Position numbers and translations under genes: made by a program | Shown: positions 41,724 to 50,329 of the stretch, one piece after another | Numbering within the stretch: the first letter of the stretch is position 1 | Layout: every line of letters starts with the position of its first letter | Assembly (NCBI GenBank): GCA_042408875.1 | Contig: JBHOQS010000015.1 | Span: 310,001 to 374,000 of the forward strand | Length of the DNA: 64,000 bases | Source of the DNA: JBHOQS01 sp042408875 | GTDB taxonomy: Bacteria; Chloroflexota; UBA11872; JBHOQS01 | Reading direction: 5' to 3' | The notes under the pieces: model-generated | The model's input: the letters and a program-made list of their open reading frames with translations, nothing else | Told to the model about the DNA's origin: nothing | The model's database searches: none

Positions 41724-43514
41724 TTATGAGTACTCGACGAAGTACTCAATCTCCCTGCCGTTGCGCTCGGCGTACGCCACGCCAGCGAAGCCGTTGCGGA
41801 AGGCGAGGCGCCGCTCACCGAGCCGCAGCACCGCGTCGGCGTGGGGCGTCCCGAAGCGCTGCACCGTGCCGCGGCACTCGACGCGCAGCGTCCGGCTGCC
41901 TTCGAGCGTCGCCGTCGGGCCATCCCTCCCGTCGCCCAGCAGGAACGGAAACGTGGCCCGGACGGCGCTCACTGTGCCCTCGATGGCCTCGTGCACGTCG
42001 AGCCGGCGCGGCGTCAGGGTGTACCGGCTGTGCACGCGCTCGACTCCACCGGCCCTGACCTCCCAGGTGACCGTGAACTCCACGTGCTGGGGCTCTTGCC
42101 GAAGCACGTCCACGCGGGTGCTGTGCGGGACCAGGCCCGCCAGGCTATGCCCTTGGCCGCCGGCATCCTGCCACGCCGGGCCCAGCGCAACGGCCTCGCC
42201 CGGGGGCTCCGGCACGTGGTATCGTGGTGCTGCCGGAATCCCGCTCGGCGGACCCAGCAATGGATGGCCGCCGAGCCGGCGCAGGCTGTTCACCCCGGTG
42301 ACGTCGTAGTGGCCGTCGGCGCCCAGGTCGAGCGCGAGGGTCAGCCCGCCGGCGTTGGCCACGAGCCGATGGAACTCCCGAGGATACTGTACCACGAAGC
42401 CGCCCAGGTCGACCGGCGCGACGCCTTCGGGCACCGTGTCGTCGCCGTAGAGGCAGGCCGTAGCCAGCATGGCGGCCGAATACAACCCGTAGTTCGAATG
42501 GAACGAATAGCTCTCGAAGCCGTGCCGCAGCGCCGGATCGAGGTGGTTTTTCACCACGTGCAGCTCGCCCGTGGGTCGCAGCCACCATTCCAGCGACCGA
42601 AAGGCCAGCCCGGCCGCGCGCTTGAACGCGCCGGCCAGCGCTGGCTCTCCCGCCGCGGCGTAGCGCCGCGCCGCAACTTCGCACAGCCCGACCAGGGCAG
42701 CGTCGTTCCACAGATGCTCGCTGGAGCGCCAGCCGGGCGGGATGCCCCCGCTACCCGTCTGCGTAAGCAACGACATCCATTCCCCGCGCGCCAGAAGCTC
42801 GCGCAGGACAGGCGCATAGGGCCCCTCGTAGCCGTCGGCCAGCGCGTAGCCGAGATGATAGCGCGGAAAGAGGTCATAGGGCAGTGGACAGTGCGGGTCA
42901 CGATAGAGCCCGCTGTCCTGGTCGAAATTGCGCTCAATCTGAAGCGCCAGATAGCGGGCGATCCAGTCCGGCGAGGCGCCCAGCCCATCACGCAGGCGCA
43001 GCATCTCGCCGGCCACCGCCACCACATTCCAGTTGTGGATGCGCTCCGGCGGACGGTTCGCCAGCACGCCGGTGTAGCACGCTTCCGGATCGATGGCTTC
43101 CAGCCATGCCTTCCAGCGCGCAGCCCGCTGTGGCTCCACCCGCCCTTTCAGCAGGCGATACGCGAGCACAACCAGCGGGGCGAAGAAGTCTGCGTGGCGC
43201 TGCGGCGTATCGCGTTCCACCGCCAGCGCCGTGAGCGCTCGGTCGAGGGCCCGGGCCGCCGGTTCCAGGAGGTCTATAGCGCCGGCCCGGGCCACCAGAA
43301 GCGCTCCGTCCAGCGCAAAGCAGGGCGTGCTGTACTGCTTCTCCTCGCCAGCGTAGGGATCGATGATGGCGCCGCGCTCGTCCTGGAACCGGGCGAAGGA
43401 GCGCACGATCGACTCGATCATCCGCAGGTAGTCGGCATGCCGCACGCCGGTGCGCGCCTGGGGAGGCAGCGCGGCCGCGCCGACGGTCTGCACCCATGTA
43501 TCGATGGTCAGCAT
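41724..43514 (-). CDS. predicted carbohydrate-active (alpha/alpha)-toroid protein
   Basis: 596 residues. The N-terminal two thirds are a helical repeat resembling (alpha/alpha)6-barrel glycosidases and lyases (DUF2264 or heparinase-II type): YSTPCFALDGALLVARAGAI, RIHNWNVVAVAGEMLRLRDG, LWNDAALVGLCEVAARRYAA. The C-terminal third is beta-rich (VDVLRQEPQHVEFTVTWEVR), as in the beta-sandwich domain of such enzymes. No signal peptide with the ATG at 43514, preceded by AGGAGA; a longer start at 43631 is less likely. It lies between DapA-family and RraA-like genes, suggesting degradation of a uronic-acid or similar glycan. The exact family is uncertain. Confidence 0.7.
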   Translation of the reverse strand: MLTIDTWVQTVGAAALPPQARTGVRHADYLRMIESIVRSFARFQDERGAIIDPYAGEEKQYSTPCFALDGALLVARAGAIDLLEPAARALDRALTALAVERDTPQRHADFFAPLVVLAYRLLKGRVEPQRAARWKAWLEAIDPEACYTGVLANRPPERIHNWNVVAVAGEMLRLRDGLGASPDWIARYLALQIERNFDQDSGLYRDPHCPLPYDLFPRYHLGYALADGYEGPYAPVLRELLARGEWMSLLTQTGSGGIPPGWRSSEHLWNDAALVGLCEVAARRYAAAGEPALAGAFKRAAGLAFRSLEWWLRPTGELHVVKNHLDPALRHGFESYSFHSNYGLYSAAMLATACLYGDDTVPEGVAPVDLGGFVVQYPREFHRLVANAGGLTLALDLGADGHYDVTGVNSLRRLGGHPLLGPPSGIPAAPRYHVPEPPGEAVALGPAWQDAGGQGHSLAGLVPHSTRVDVLRQEPQHVEFTVTWEVRAGGVERVHSRYTLTPRRLDVHEAIEGTVSAVRATFPFLLGDGRDGPTATLEGSRTLRVECRGTVQRFGTPHADAVLRLGERRLAFRNGFAGVAYAERNGREIEYFVEYS

Positions 43515-43657
43515 CGTCCTGTCTCCTGCGCCGGATCTCGAGCCGGGGTGGTTCTGCTCCCCGGCAGGCTCTCCCGCTTCCCTGAGGATATCACCTGTGC
43601 AGGCACCGGGCGACGAGGGCCCGGCGTTCACGGAGCCGGTCTCAGGACCTGGCGCCT

Positions 43658-44566
43658 TCAGTACGGCGGACCCATCGCTTCCATGATAGCCGTGAGCTCG
43701 CGGTGGTCGTACTCATCCAGGGGCTCCCAGCCGGGCGGCTTCTCGCGCAGATGGGCGGCCTTGATCACGCCCAGCCGGCGCAGCACCTCTTTAGCCGCCA
43801 TGAGCGGGTTCTGCCGCCGCCAGTACAGCAAGGGCAGCGCGTGGTTGAATGCCTGCCGCGCCCCGGCGTGATCGCCGGCCATGTACAGGTCGAAGGCGCG
43901 GGCAAGATCGGCCACGCAGATGCTGCCGGGGATGGCCCCCACGGCGCCCCGCGCCAGATCGTCCAGCAGGTAGGAGCCGCCGGAGAAGATGCGCACGCGG
44001 GGGCCGGTCAGCGCCAGCGTCTGGGTGATCATGTGGCCGGAGCGGGCGGATTCCTCCTTGATGTAGCAGACGTTCGGGCACTCCGCCGTGATCTCGGCCA
44101 GGAGCTGCGGCGGGAGCGGGATGCCAGCGTGTTGGATGAAGATGGGGATGCCTACAGCTTCGGAGAGTGCTCGGAAGTGGGCGCGGATGGCGTCGGGGGT
44201 ATGCTCTGCCTCGGTAGGCGGTGTGCAGAAGACGGCCCTCGCTCCAATGCGCTCGGCGTGGCGGCTGAGCTCAATGGTTAGCTCCGTCGTGGGCGCAGAG
44301 GTGCCGATAATGACCGGCACGCGGCCGCGGGCCTGGTCGATCGTCACCTCGGCCAGCCACATGCGCTCCTGAACGTACATGGCGCGCGTCTCGCTGGCGC
44401 CGCCGCAGCCCGCCAGGCCATGAGCGCCGGACGCGATCAGATAGTCGATGACCCGGCGCTCGTCTTCTTCATTGATGCGTCCCTGGGCATCAAACGGGGT
44501 GTAGACGATGGGAAAGATCCCTCGCAGCTCGCCGTCAGGGCCGGCGCGGCGCAGCCCCTCAGCCAT
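43658..44566 (-). CDS. dihydrodipicolinate synthase/N-acetylneuraminate lyase family protein
   Basis: Class I (Schiff-base) aldolase-fold protein, 302 residues. GIFPIVYTPFDAQGRINEED opens the barrel, and the Schiff-base Lys is in VCYIKEESARSG. The usual catalytic Tyr of the YN motif is replaced: the strand reads PIFIQHAGIPLPPQ. True DapA or NanA activity is therefore unlikely; sugar-acid dehydratase/aldolases of this superfamily are a better guess. I chose ATG 44566, with GGAGG eight bases upstream; a GTG at 44569 is adjacent. The start region is the last unit of a 16-bp tandem repeat. Confidence 0.88.
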   Translation of the reverse strand: MAEGLRRAGPDGELRGIFPIVYTPFDAQGRINEEDERRVIDYLIASGAHGLAGCGGASETRAMYVQERMWLAEVTIDQARGRVPVIIGTSAPTTELTIELSRHAERIGARAVFCTPPTEAEHTPDAIRAHFRALSEAVGIPIFIQHAGIPLPPQLLAEITAECPNVCYIKEESARSGHMITQTLALTGPRVRIFSGGSYLLDDLARGAVGAIPGSICVADLARAFDLYMAGDHAGARQAFNHALPLLYWRRQNPLMAAKEVLRRLGVIKAAHLREKPPGWEPLDEYDHRELTAIMEAMGPPY

Positions 44567-44637
44567 CACGCTGCCTCCACATTATGCTGCTTCTCTATCG
44601 TGTCTATCGTGCTGCCTCCCCATCGTGCTGCCTCCCC
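44565..44637. repeat. 16-bp tandem repeat multiplying the SD/start region
   Basis: On the + strand the units are ATCACGCTGCCTCCAC (44565-44580), ATTATGCTGCTTCTCT (44581-44596), a partial ATCGTGTCT, and two identical ATCGTGCTGCCTCCCC (44606-44621, 44622-44637). On the minus strand each full unit reads like GGAGGCAGC(N)nGAT, and the first contains the SD and the first bases of the start codon of the DapA-family gene. Confidence 0.9.
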
Positions 44638-44785
44638 AAGGATAGCCCAACAAGAGACACGACGAGAAGCCCTACACTTCGATCATCAGGCCACATTAGG
44701 CCACCGCGCGCCCTCGCCGACCAGGCCGCTGGTCCACCGTGCAGGAACGCCGAGCCGGGTCGCAGTTGCCCGTGTCTGCCCAGTA

Positions 44786-44974
44786 TCAGCGCGCTGCACC
44801 GAGCGCGCGGACGAGCCAGTCGAGCGCGACCGTCAGCGCGATGACCAGCATGACCGTGCCGGCGATGACCGCAACCTGGACCCGGTCAAGCCGGCGCGGG
44901 TCCAGGCGCGACTGCCAGGCCGGCCGGCGGCGCCTCAGCACACCTGGTGGGAGGTGCTCTCGTGTACTGGACAT
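44786..44974 (-). CDS. small single-pass membrane protein
   Basis: 62 residues, not recognised. A basic N-terminal half (PGVLRRRRPAWQSRLDPRRL) precedes a single hydrophobic helix VAVIAGTVMLVIALTVALDW and a short tail. The ATG at 44974 has GGGAG close upstream. It lies between a sugar-binding protein gene and the DapA-family gene on the same strand. It might be a stand-alone small protein or a remnant of a permease. Confidence 0.5.
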   Translation of the reverse strand: MSSTREHLPPGVLRRRRPAWQSRLDPRRLDRVQVAVIAGTVMLVIALTVALDWLVRALGAAR

Positions 44975-45099
44975 CTCTCCCTGCAACTGCGTGTGTTCAT
45001 CTGCCCGCGAAGCAGGCGGCACTGAGCGGACGCGACGCTCCAGGGTTGCCGGCCACCCTCCCACCGTGCCGCCTCGGAGACCGCTGGTCGGAGATCAGC

Positions 45100-46464
45100 C
45101 TACAATGGCTGGTCGAGGATATTCTGGAGCTCGCGCTGGACCTGCTCCAGATAGCCCCGCGATGCCGGCTGGCGCCCCTCAAATATCTCATTCAACAGCC
45201 GGTTCATCGTGTTCTCATACTCGTTCTGGCGAGCGTTGTACACCGGCCGGCTCGGCTGGGCGTTCTCCATGCCGCGGGCAAGGACTTTCCGGATCGGATC
45301 TTTCAGGATCCGCGGGTCGTTGTACACATCCGGCCGGCCGCCGATCGTCCCGCCCAGCACCTCATACAGCCGGACGCCTGCTTCATGGTCGGTGAGGAAT
45401 TTCGCCAGGATCCACGCCGCGTCTTTGTTCTTCGAGGCATCGGTGATGCCCTGGCCGTCGGCCTCGTAGTCCGAGCCGGGCACACCGGCCGGGCCTTTCG
45501 GGTGCAGGCTGGCGAACATGGTAAAGCGGCCCTCGACCTGGCGCTGGAGTGCCACCGTGGACGAGAAGCCATGCATCATTGCCAGCTTGCCCATCACAAA
45601 CAGACCGCCGTTTGGCTGCGCCGCGGCCTGCACAGACGGCGGGGCGGCGACGCGGTGCCGGAAGAAGGTGTCGGCCTTCCAGGCGATGGCGTTTACGGCA
45701 GCGGGTTCGGCAATGAGCGATCGCTTGCCCTGTTCGTCCAGAAGCTCACCGCCGAAGCTGCGCGTGCGCGCCAGCACCCCCTTCTGGCTGCGGTCAGGGA
45801 TATAGCCCCACACATCGGGCTCGCCGTCCCCGTCGGTGTCCTTAACGAATTTCTTCGCCGCCTCGATGAGCTGGTCCAGGGTCCAGTTGTCGTCTGGAGG
45901 CTGCAAGCCGGCCTGCTCAAACATCGTCTGGTTGTAGTACAGGAACATACCGCCTGGGTGTGACTTAAACGGCAGGCTCCAGAGCTTGCCGTCCTTGGAC
46001 AAGCCCCTGATAGCGTTGGGATAGTACTGCTTCAGGTCGAACTTATCGCGGCGGACGAAATCGTCCATCGGATAGAGCACGTTGCGGGCGATGAGCGAAT
46101 AGACCGTTCCCCCGCCGATCGCCGTCCACACGACATCGCCGATGCTGCCGGAGACCGCCAGGGCCGTCAGCTTGTCCAGGTACTCGCCGCCCGGCACGTT
46201 CTCCATCACCGGCCTAATCGTCGGATACTGCTGCTGGAGCGCCTGGAAGCGATCCTCATAGAACTTATCCTCGGCGCCGGCGCGGGCGTGCAGGCGTACC
46301 TCGGTCGGCGCCTTCGGGGCGACGATCCCTTCCTGCGTCGTGGACGGCCCGGGCGCCGTACCACCACGCGGCGCGCAGGCTGCCAGCATACCGTTGACCG
46401 CGGCTACCACCGTCGCAGTAATCGCCTGACGACGCGAAAGCACCGGGGAGAGCATCTGCCGCAT
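45100..46464 (-). CDS. ABC transporter sugar-binding lipoprotein (family 1)
   Basis: Extracytoplasmic solute-binding protein of the UgpB/MalE type, 454 residues. The N-terminus LSRRQAITATVVAAVNGM has a twin-arginine pair, then LAAC is the lipobox, so it is probably a Tat-exported lipoprotein. LWSLPFKSHPGGMFLYYNQT then MFEQAGLQPPDDNWTLDQLI is the conserved hinge region, and ASFFLAKFLTDHE-type AAWILAKFLTDHEAGVRLYE marks the second lobe. No permease or ATPase gene lies beside it. Its 5-prime leader contains six SD-like tandem units (46489-46545). Confidence 0.9.
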   Translation of the reverse strand: MRQMLSPVLSRRQAITATVVAAVNGMLAACAPRGGTAPGPSTTQEGIVAPKAPTEVRLHARAGAEDKFYEDRFQALQQQYPTIRPVMENVPGGEYLDKLTALAVSGSIGDVVWTAIGGGTVYSLIARNVLYPMDDFVRRDKFDLKQYYPNAIRGLSKDGKLWSLPFKSHPGGMFLYYNQTMFEQAGLQPPDDNWTLDQLIEAAKKFVKDTDGDGEPDVWGYIPDRSQKGVLARTRSFGGELLDEQGKRSLIAEPAAVNAIAWKADTFFRHRVAAPPSVQAAAQPNGGLFVMGKLAMMHGFSSTVALQRQVEGRFTMFASLHPKGPAGVPGSDYEADGQGITDASKNKDAAWILAKFLTDHEAGVRLYEVLGGTIGGRPDVYNDPRILKDPIRKVLARGMENAQPSRPVYNARQNEYENTMNRLLNEIFEGRQPASRGYLEQVQRELQNILDQPL

Positions 46465-46488
46465 GAATCTGACTCCTCTCGAACCTGA

Positions 46489-46545
46489 GCTCCTTCAGCT
46501 CCTTCAGCTCCTTCAGCTCCCTTCAGCTCCCTTCAGCTCCCTTCG
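46489..46545. repeat. six tandem TGAAGG(G)AGC units upstream of a sugar-binding protein gene
   Basis: Three 9-bp units GCTCCTTCA (46489-46515) are followed by three 10-bp units GCTCCCTTC(A/G) (46516-46545). Read in the direction of the leftward gene, each unit carries AAGGAG or AAGGGAG, a Shine-Dalgarno core. The functional SD GAGGAG lies nearer the ATG. Confidence 0.9.
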
Positions 46546-46662
46546 ACTCCAGAAAGGAGCCGAAGGGCCGGGGCAGGGCACGCTATGGTGACGTGTATAC
46601 CCGCGTGTGGCAGCGCTGTCAACACGCACGCCCCGCCGCCGGCCCGGTCTCTGGCCAGGGTA

Positions 46663-48066
46663 TTAGGCCGCCCGCACCACGTCGTCGAGCATCTGCTGCA
46701 TCTGCTGCTGGAGCTCATCCAGCATCTGCTTGGCTGACTTCTTACCCTGCCCCACGTCGTTGAGCCCGGCGCGATAGCCGCGGTCCAGGTCGGCCCAGAT
46801 CGGCAGATTGATCGGCGGGATAACGGTGTCGGCCTGGCTCAGGCTATCGAGGTAAAACTTCAGCGCGGGCACGTGGTCGTACTTGAGCTCCTTGACCGCG
46901 GTGCGGTTGCCATTCAGGAAGCCAAACTCGTCCAGCAGGATCTGGTTCGCCCTGGCCGTGGTCAGCCACTCGATCAGGCGGAAGGCATACTCGGGCTGCT
47001 TCACCCCGTTGGGGATCGCCGCGGCCCAGCCACCGATGAGCTGCACCTTCCGCGTCCCCTGGCGCGTCGGCACCCAGGTGTACCCCAGATTGGCCGGCAC
47101 ATCCGAGGTTGGCTCGCTGTTCACCCGCAGCTCGCCCGGCGTCCAGTACCCGTTGATCTGCATCACCTGCGTGCCCTTCACCAGGCCGGAGTTCGGGCCC
47201 GTCCATGACCCGTACGTCTGCCGGAACTGCGCAAACTTATCCCAGCCGGTGCGGATGCGGAACTGCGTGAATGCCTCGACGGCCTGGAGCATCTCCGCAC
47301 TGTTGAGATTGAGCCGGAGCCTCTGGACATCGTACCACTTGGCGCCGAAGCCGCCCTCGCACCACAGCTCCAGAAAGCCTTCCAGGCACATGGCGTCCCA
47401 TGGGTCGAAGCCGAGCTGCTTGATCTGGCCGCCCTCCTCTTTGGTTAGGCGCTCGTGGGCCCGGAGCAGGTCATCGATAGTCTTGGGCGGATCGTTGGGG
47501 TTGAGCCCTGCCTCGGCGAAAAGCTTCTTGTTGTACACCAGGGCGCCGCGGGCACCGTTCTCCATCGAGGGCACCGCGTAGATCTTGCCCTTCCAGATGT
47601 ACTGCTCCCACTGCGCGTCGGCGTAGTCCGACTTCTTGAAGGCGCGCGCCTTTGAAATGAGGTCGTCGAGGGGAAGGATGGCGGACTTGATGGCCAGGGC
47701 CTGCCCGGAGCTCCGAATGATCGCTACATCGGGCGGCGTGCCGGCCACGATCATCGTGGTCAGTCTCTCCAGGTTATGCCCGTAGGGCGTGATGTTCAGC
47801 GAGAACTTCGGGTTGTCGGCCGTGAAGGCCTCGCTCAGCACCTGATATGCCCGCTCGCGCGCGGGCCCGCCCCAGTGCGGCCAGTATTCCAGCGTTACCG
47901 GGTTCGCCGGCTCCTGCAGCCCCGGCGCCTGCTGCGGCGCGGCGGCGGGGCGAGCACACGCGGCCAGGACCGTGCTGGCTGCGGCAGCGCCGAGCGCACC
48001 GAGGACTGTACGCCGCGAGGACCGTTGTACTACCCTGCCAGTGAAGAGTGTGGCTCGCGCTTCCAT
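46663..48066 (-). CDS. ABC transporter sugar-binding lipoprotein (family 1), second copy
   Basis: Extracytoplasmic solute-binding protein, 467 residues. The signal has a twin-arginine motif SSRRTVLGALGAAAASTV followed by the lipobox LAAC, so Tat export and lipid anchoring are likely. TLEYWPHWGGPARERAYQVL opens the first lobe. YAVPSMENGARGALVYNKKL, then FAEAGLNPNDPPKTIDDLL, is the hinge region. The C-terminus is a glutamine-rich helix (MLDELQQQMQQML). SD GGAGGGG precedes the ATG. Sequence is clearly different from the neighbouring copy at 45100, so substrates probably differ. No permease lies nearby. Confidence 0.92.
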   Translation of the reverse strand: MEARATLFTGRVVQRSSRRTVLGALGAAAASTVLAACARPAAAPQQAPGLQEPANPVTLEYWPHWGGPARERAYQVLSEAFTADNPKFSLNITPYGHNLERLTTMIVAGTPPDVAIIRSSGQALAIKSAILPLDDLISKARAFKKSDYADAQWEQYIWKGKIYAVPSMENGARGALVYNKKLFAEAGLNPNDPPKTIDDLLRAHERLTKEEGGQIKQLGFDPWDAMCLEGFLELWCEGGFGAKWYDVQRLRLNLNSAEMLQAVEAFTQFRIRTGWDKFAQFRQTYGSWTGPNSGLVKGTQVMQINGYWTPGELRVNSEPTSDVPANLGYTWVPTRQGTRKVQLIGGWAAAIPNGVKQPEYAFRLIEWLTTARANQILLDEFGFLNGNRTAVKELKYDHVPALKFYLDSLSQADTVIPPINLPIWADLDRGYRAGLNDVGQGKKSAKQMLDELQQQMQQMLDDVVRAA

Positions 48067-48506
48067 GCGTTTTCCCCTCCACCAATTAACACGCTAATAC
48101 TCACTCATAAACTCATCTCTGCCTAATGGAACTAGTGGTACCGCCTTGTGGCGGTCACGCTCATCGAGAGCAAGCGGCGCCACACCGCTCGGCTCTTCTC
48201 CGTTTCAACCCTAGAGCACCACAGAAGAACGGTGCCGAAGAATTCCAGGACATTTGGTGAACCATGGGCATTCCCAGTGTATGTATGCCGATCTCCTCTG
48301 TCAATGTTCTGTCAACGGCAAAGGCATTGCTTCGACCGGAGAGCACCCCCGCGGCCGTCCCTGCAGATGGCCTACGCCGGATGCAGCACACTATGCAGCA
48401 CGCTATAATGCCCGGCGCAAAGGATCGGCACTCCAGTCATGGCATGTGGTATACGAACTACGAACAACAATGAAGCTGCCTGAATAGCCCCTGTAGCAGG
48501 CTGTCT
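48067..48506. other. gene-free divergent region with tandem duplications
   Basis: The region lies between a leftward sugar-binding protein gene and a rightward AraC regulator gene, so it likely holds both promoters. A 12-bp duplication ATGCAGCACACT/ATGCAGCACGCT lies at 48381-48404, followed directly by a TATAAT box (48405-48410) without a matching -35. A 7-bp duplication TACGAAC lies at 48452-48465. No protein-like frame. Confidence 0.55.
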
Positions 48507-49331
48507 ATGCTCGCGCTGCTGCCCGCCCAGCTAGAGGTGCGCATCCACTGGGCCGATCATCACCGCTGGCAGCCAGGCCAGACACTCCGCGGCAACGCCC
48601 CAACTGCGCACGCGCTCTGGCTTGTCCTCCAGGGATGCGTCGAGGTGCAGGTCTGCGGGACAACCTGGCACCTGTCCCCCGGTATAGTCTTCCTGTCGCC
48701 CCAGCATCAGCCCCGTGACATCGCTACGCCAACCGGCGCTGAATGGCTGTCGCTTGGCCTGCAGGCGATGCTCCTTGACCGGGTGGACGTGCTCCAGCTG
48801 CTCAGGCCGCCACAGTCGTGGCAGCCCGCGGAAGAGGAGCAGGCGATCCTGGCCCTGTGGCTGCGTCAGAGCGTCTGGTACTGGCACCGCCGCACGCAGG
48901 AACCTGCTGCAGCGCTGATCACCGATGGCCTCGGGCGTGCGATTGTAGGAGTATGCTGGCACATGCTCCGCAGCACCGATCCCGCGGCTGCGCTGCATGC
49001 GAGCGTACCGGCGTGGTTGCTAGAAGCGCTCCGGCAGATGCGCCACAATCCGGCGATGCGGATCGACCGCCTGGCCCGGAGCGCGGGATTCAGCCCGGCG
49101 CAGTTTCGTCGACGCTTCCAGGAATGGATGGGCCTCTCGCCCCAGGCCTACCGGCAGCGGCACCGCATGGAAATGGCGCAGCGGCTGCTGGAGACCACCG
49201 ACCTGTCGGTTGGCCAGATCGCCCGCCGGCTCGGCTTTCGCAGCCTGCCGTACTTCACCCGGCTCTTCACGCAAAGCATAGGCCTGCCACCCAGCGTCTA
49301 CCGCCGGACAGCGAAACAGGTAAAGGTGTGA
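48507..49331 (+). CDS. AraC-family transcriptional regulator
   Basis: 274 residues. The N-terminal half is a cupin-like sensor domain (HRWQPGQTLRGNAPTAHALW, VCGTTWHLSPGIVFLSPQHQ), where a sugar would bind. The C-terminal ~100 residues are the double helix-turn-helix: IDRLARSAGFSPAQFRRRFQ, then EWMGLSPQAYRQRHRMEMAQ, and VGQIARRLGFRSLPYFTRLF with SIGLPPSVYRR at the end. It probably controls nearby sugar-binding protein genes, either the leftward pair (46663, 45100) or the rightward PhyH and binding-protein genes. That target is inferred from position only. Confidence 0.93.
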   Translation: MLALLPAQLEVRIHWADHHRWQPGQTLRGNAPTAHALWLVLQGCVEVQVCGTTWHLSPGIVFLSPQHQPRDIATPTGAEWLSLGLQAMLLDRVDVLQLLRPPQSWQPAEEEQAILALWLRQSVWYWHRRTQEPAAALITDGLGRAIVGVCWHMLRSTDPAAALHASVPAWLLEALRQMRHNPAMRIDRLARSAGFSPAQFRRRFQEWMGLSPQAYRQRHRMEMAQRLLETTDLSVGQIARRLGFRSLPYFTRLFTQSIGLPPSVYRRTAKQVKV

Positions 49332-49429
49332 GCGACCCGAATAAGCGCTGGTGCGGCAGGGTTGTGTTGGTTGCTCTACACTAGACGGTGCTCCCGAGAG
49401 CATAGACACGTCACGCAGGAGGCTTCCTC

Positions 49430-50275
49430 ATGCAGTTCACACCCTTGACGCCCGAGCAGCGCCGTTTCTTCGATGAAAACGGCTACCTGATCGTGCGCAA
49501 TGCGCTCACGCCGCCCGTGCTGGAACGGATCACCGCGGCGGTGGACCGTCTGTTCGAACAAGGACTGCGCGAGGGCCGGCTAAACAAAGCCGGTGCCTTT
49601 GAGCTCCGCAATGCCATCGCCCACGACGACGCTTTCCTGGACCTGCTCGACTGGCCGGCGACGGTCCCTCTGGCAGTACAGCTCCTGGGCTGGGATATTC
49701 AACTTGATACGTCTCACATCATCGTGCGGCCGCCCCAGCCACCTGGAACAAGCGTGGACTTTAAGGCGCTGGGCTGGCACCGTGACGGGGGCATCGCCAC
49801 GCATGAACTCCCGGAGCCCCAGCCGCGGCTGCGCCTGAAGATCTGCTACGTTCTAAGCGACATGTCACAACCGGGCCGCGGCAACACACGTATCATCCCT
49901 GGCAGCCACCGCCTGATAGGCAAACCGGCCTGGGGCGAGGGCGGCATCGATCCGGTGGGAGCGATGGAGATCCTGGCGCAGCCCGGCGATGCCTTCCTCT
50001 TCGAGCACCGGCTGTATCACGCCGTCGGCCCCAACCTTTCGGACATTACACGGAAGACCATCTTCATGGGCTACTCGTATCGCTGGCTGCGGCCCTTGGA
50101 CTACGTCGTCCAGCCGCGGGCCCTAGAGGAGAAAGTCCGTCACGATCCCATCCGCTGGCAGCTGCTCGGCTTCTGGTCATCGCCGATGGCGTTCTCTCTG
50201 CCGAAGGATGAGGACGTGCCGCTGCGGGCCTGGTGCCGCGAGCATGGGGTCGAGGTCCCTGGCCTTCGCCCCTGA
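49430..50275 (+). CDS. phytanoyl-CoA dioxygenase (PhyH) family protein
   Basis: Fe(II)/2-oxoglutarate-dependent dioxygenase, 281 residues. The opening FDENGYLIVRNALTPPVLER is typical. The facial triad is visible: His and Asp in LGWHRDGGIA, and the second His in FEHRLYHAVGPNLSD. The 2-oxoglutarate-binding Arg lies in TRKTIFMGYSYRW. RGNTRIIPGSHRLIG is another family hallmark. The substrate is unknown; such genes often accompany sugar-uptake loci in Chloroflexota and Planctomycetes. It lies 55 bp before a sugar-binding protein gene. Confidence 0.92.
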   Translation: MQFTPLTPEQRRFFDENGYLIVRNALTPPVLERITAAVDRLFEQGLREGRLNKAGAFELRNAIAHDDAFLDLLDWPATVPLAVQLLGWDIQLDTSHIIVRPPQPPGTSVDFKALGWHRDGGIATHELPEPQPRLRLKICYVLSDMSQPGRGNTRIIPGSHRLIGKPAWGEGGIDPVGAMEILAQPGDAFLFEHRLYHAVGPNLSDITRKTIFMGYSYRWLRPLDYVVQPRALEEKVRHDPIRWQLLGFWSSPMAFSLPKDEDVPLRAWCREHGVEVPGLRP

Positions 50276-50329
50276 GCTTTTCAGCGAGGCACGAATACGG
50301 TAAGGTGCACAAGCAGAATAGAACAGGCG

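Noticed and set aside
41841..43871. 676-codon + strand frame
   Set aside because: Antisense to the toroid protein gene; low-complexity composition without recognisable domains.
44786..45064. Longer 92-residue version of the small membrane protein
   Set aside because: The extra N-terminus lacks an SD; ATG 44974 has GGGAG upstream.
48405..48410. TATAAT as a complete promoter for the AraC gene
   Set aside because: No -35 box at any of the usual spacings; kept only as a note.
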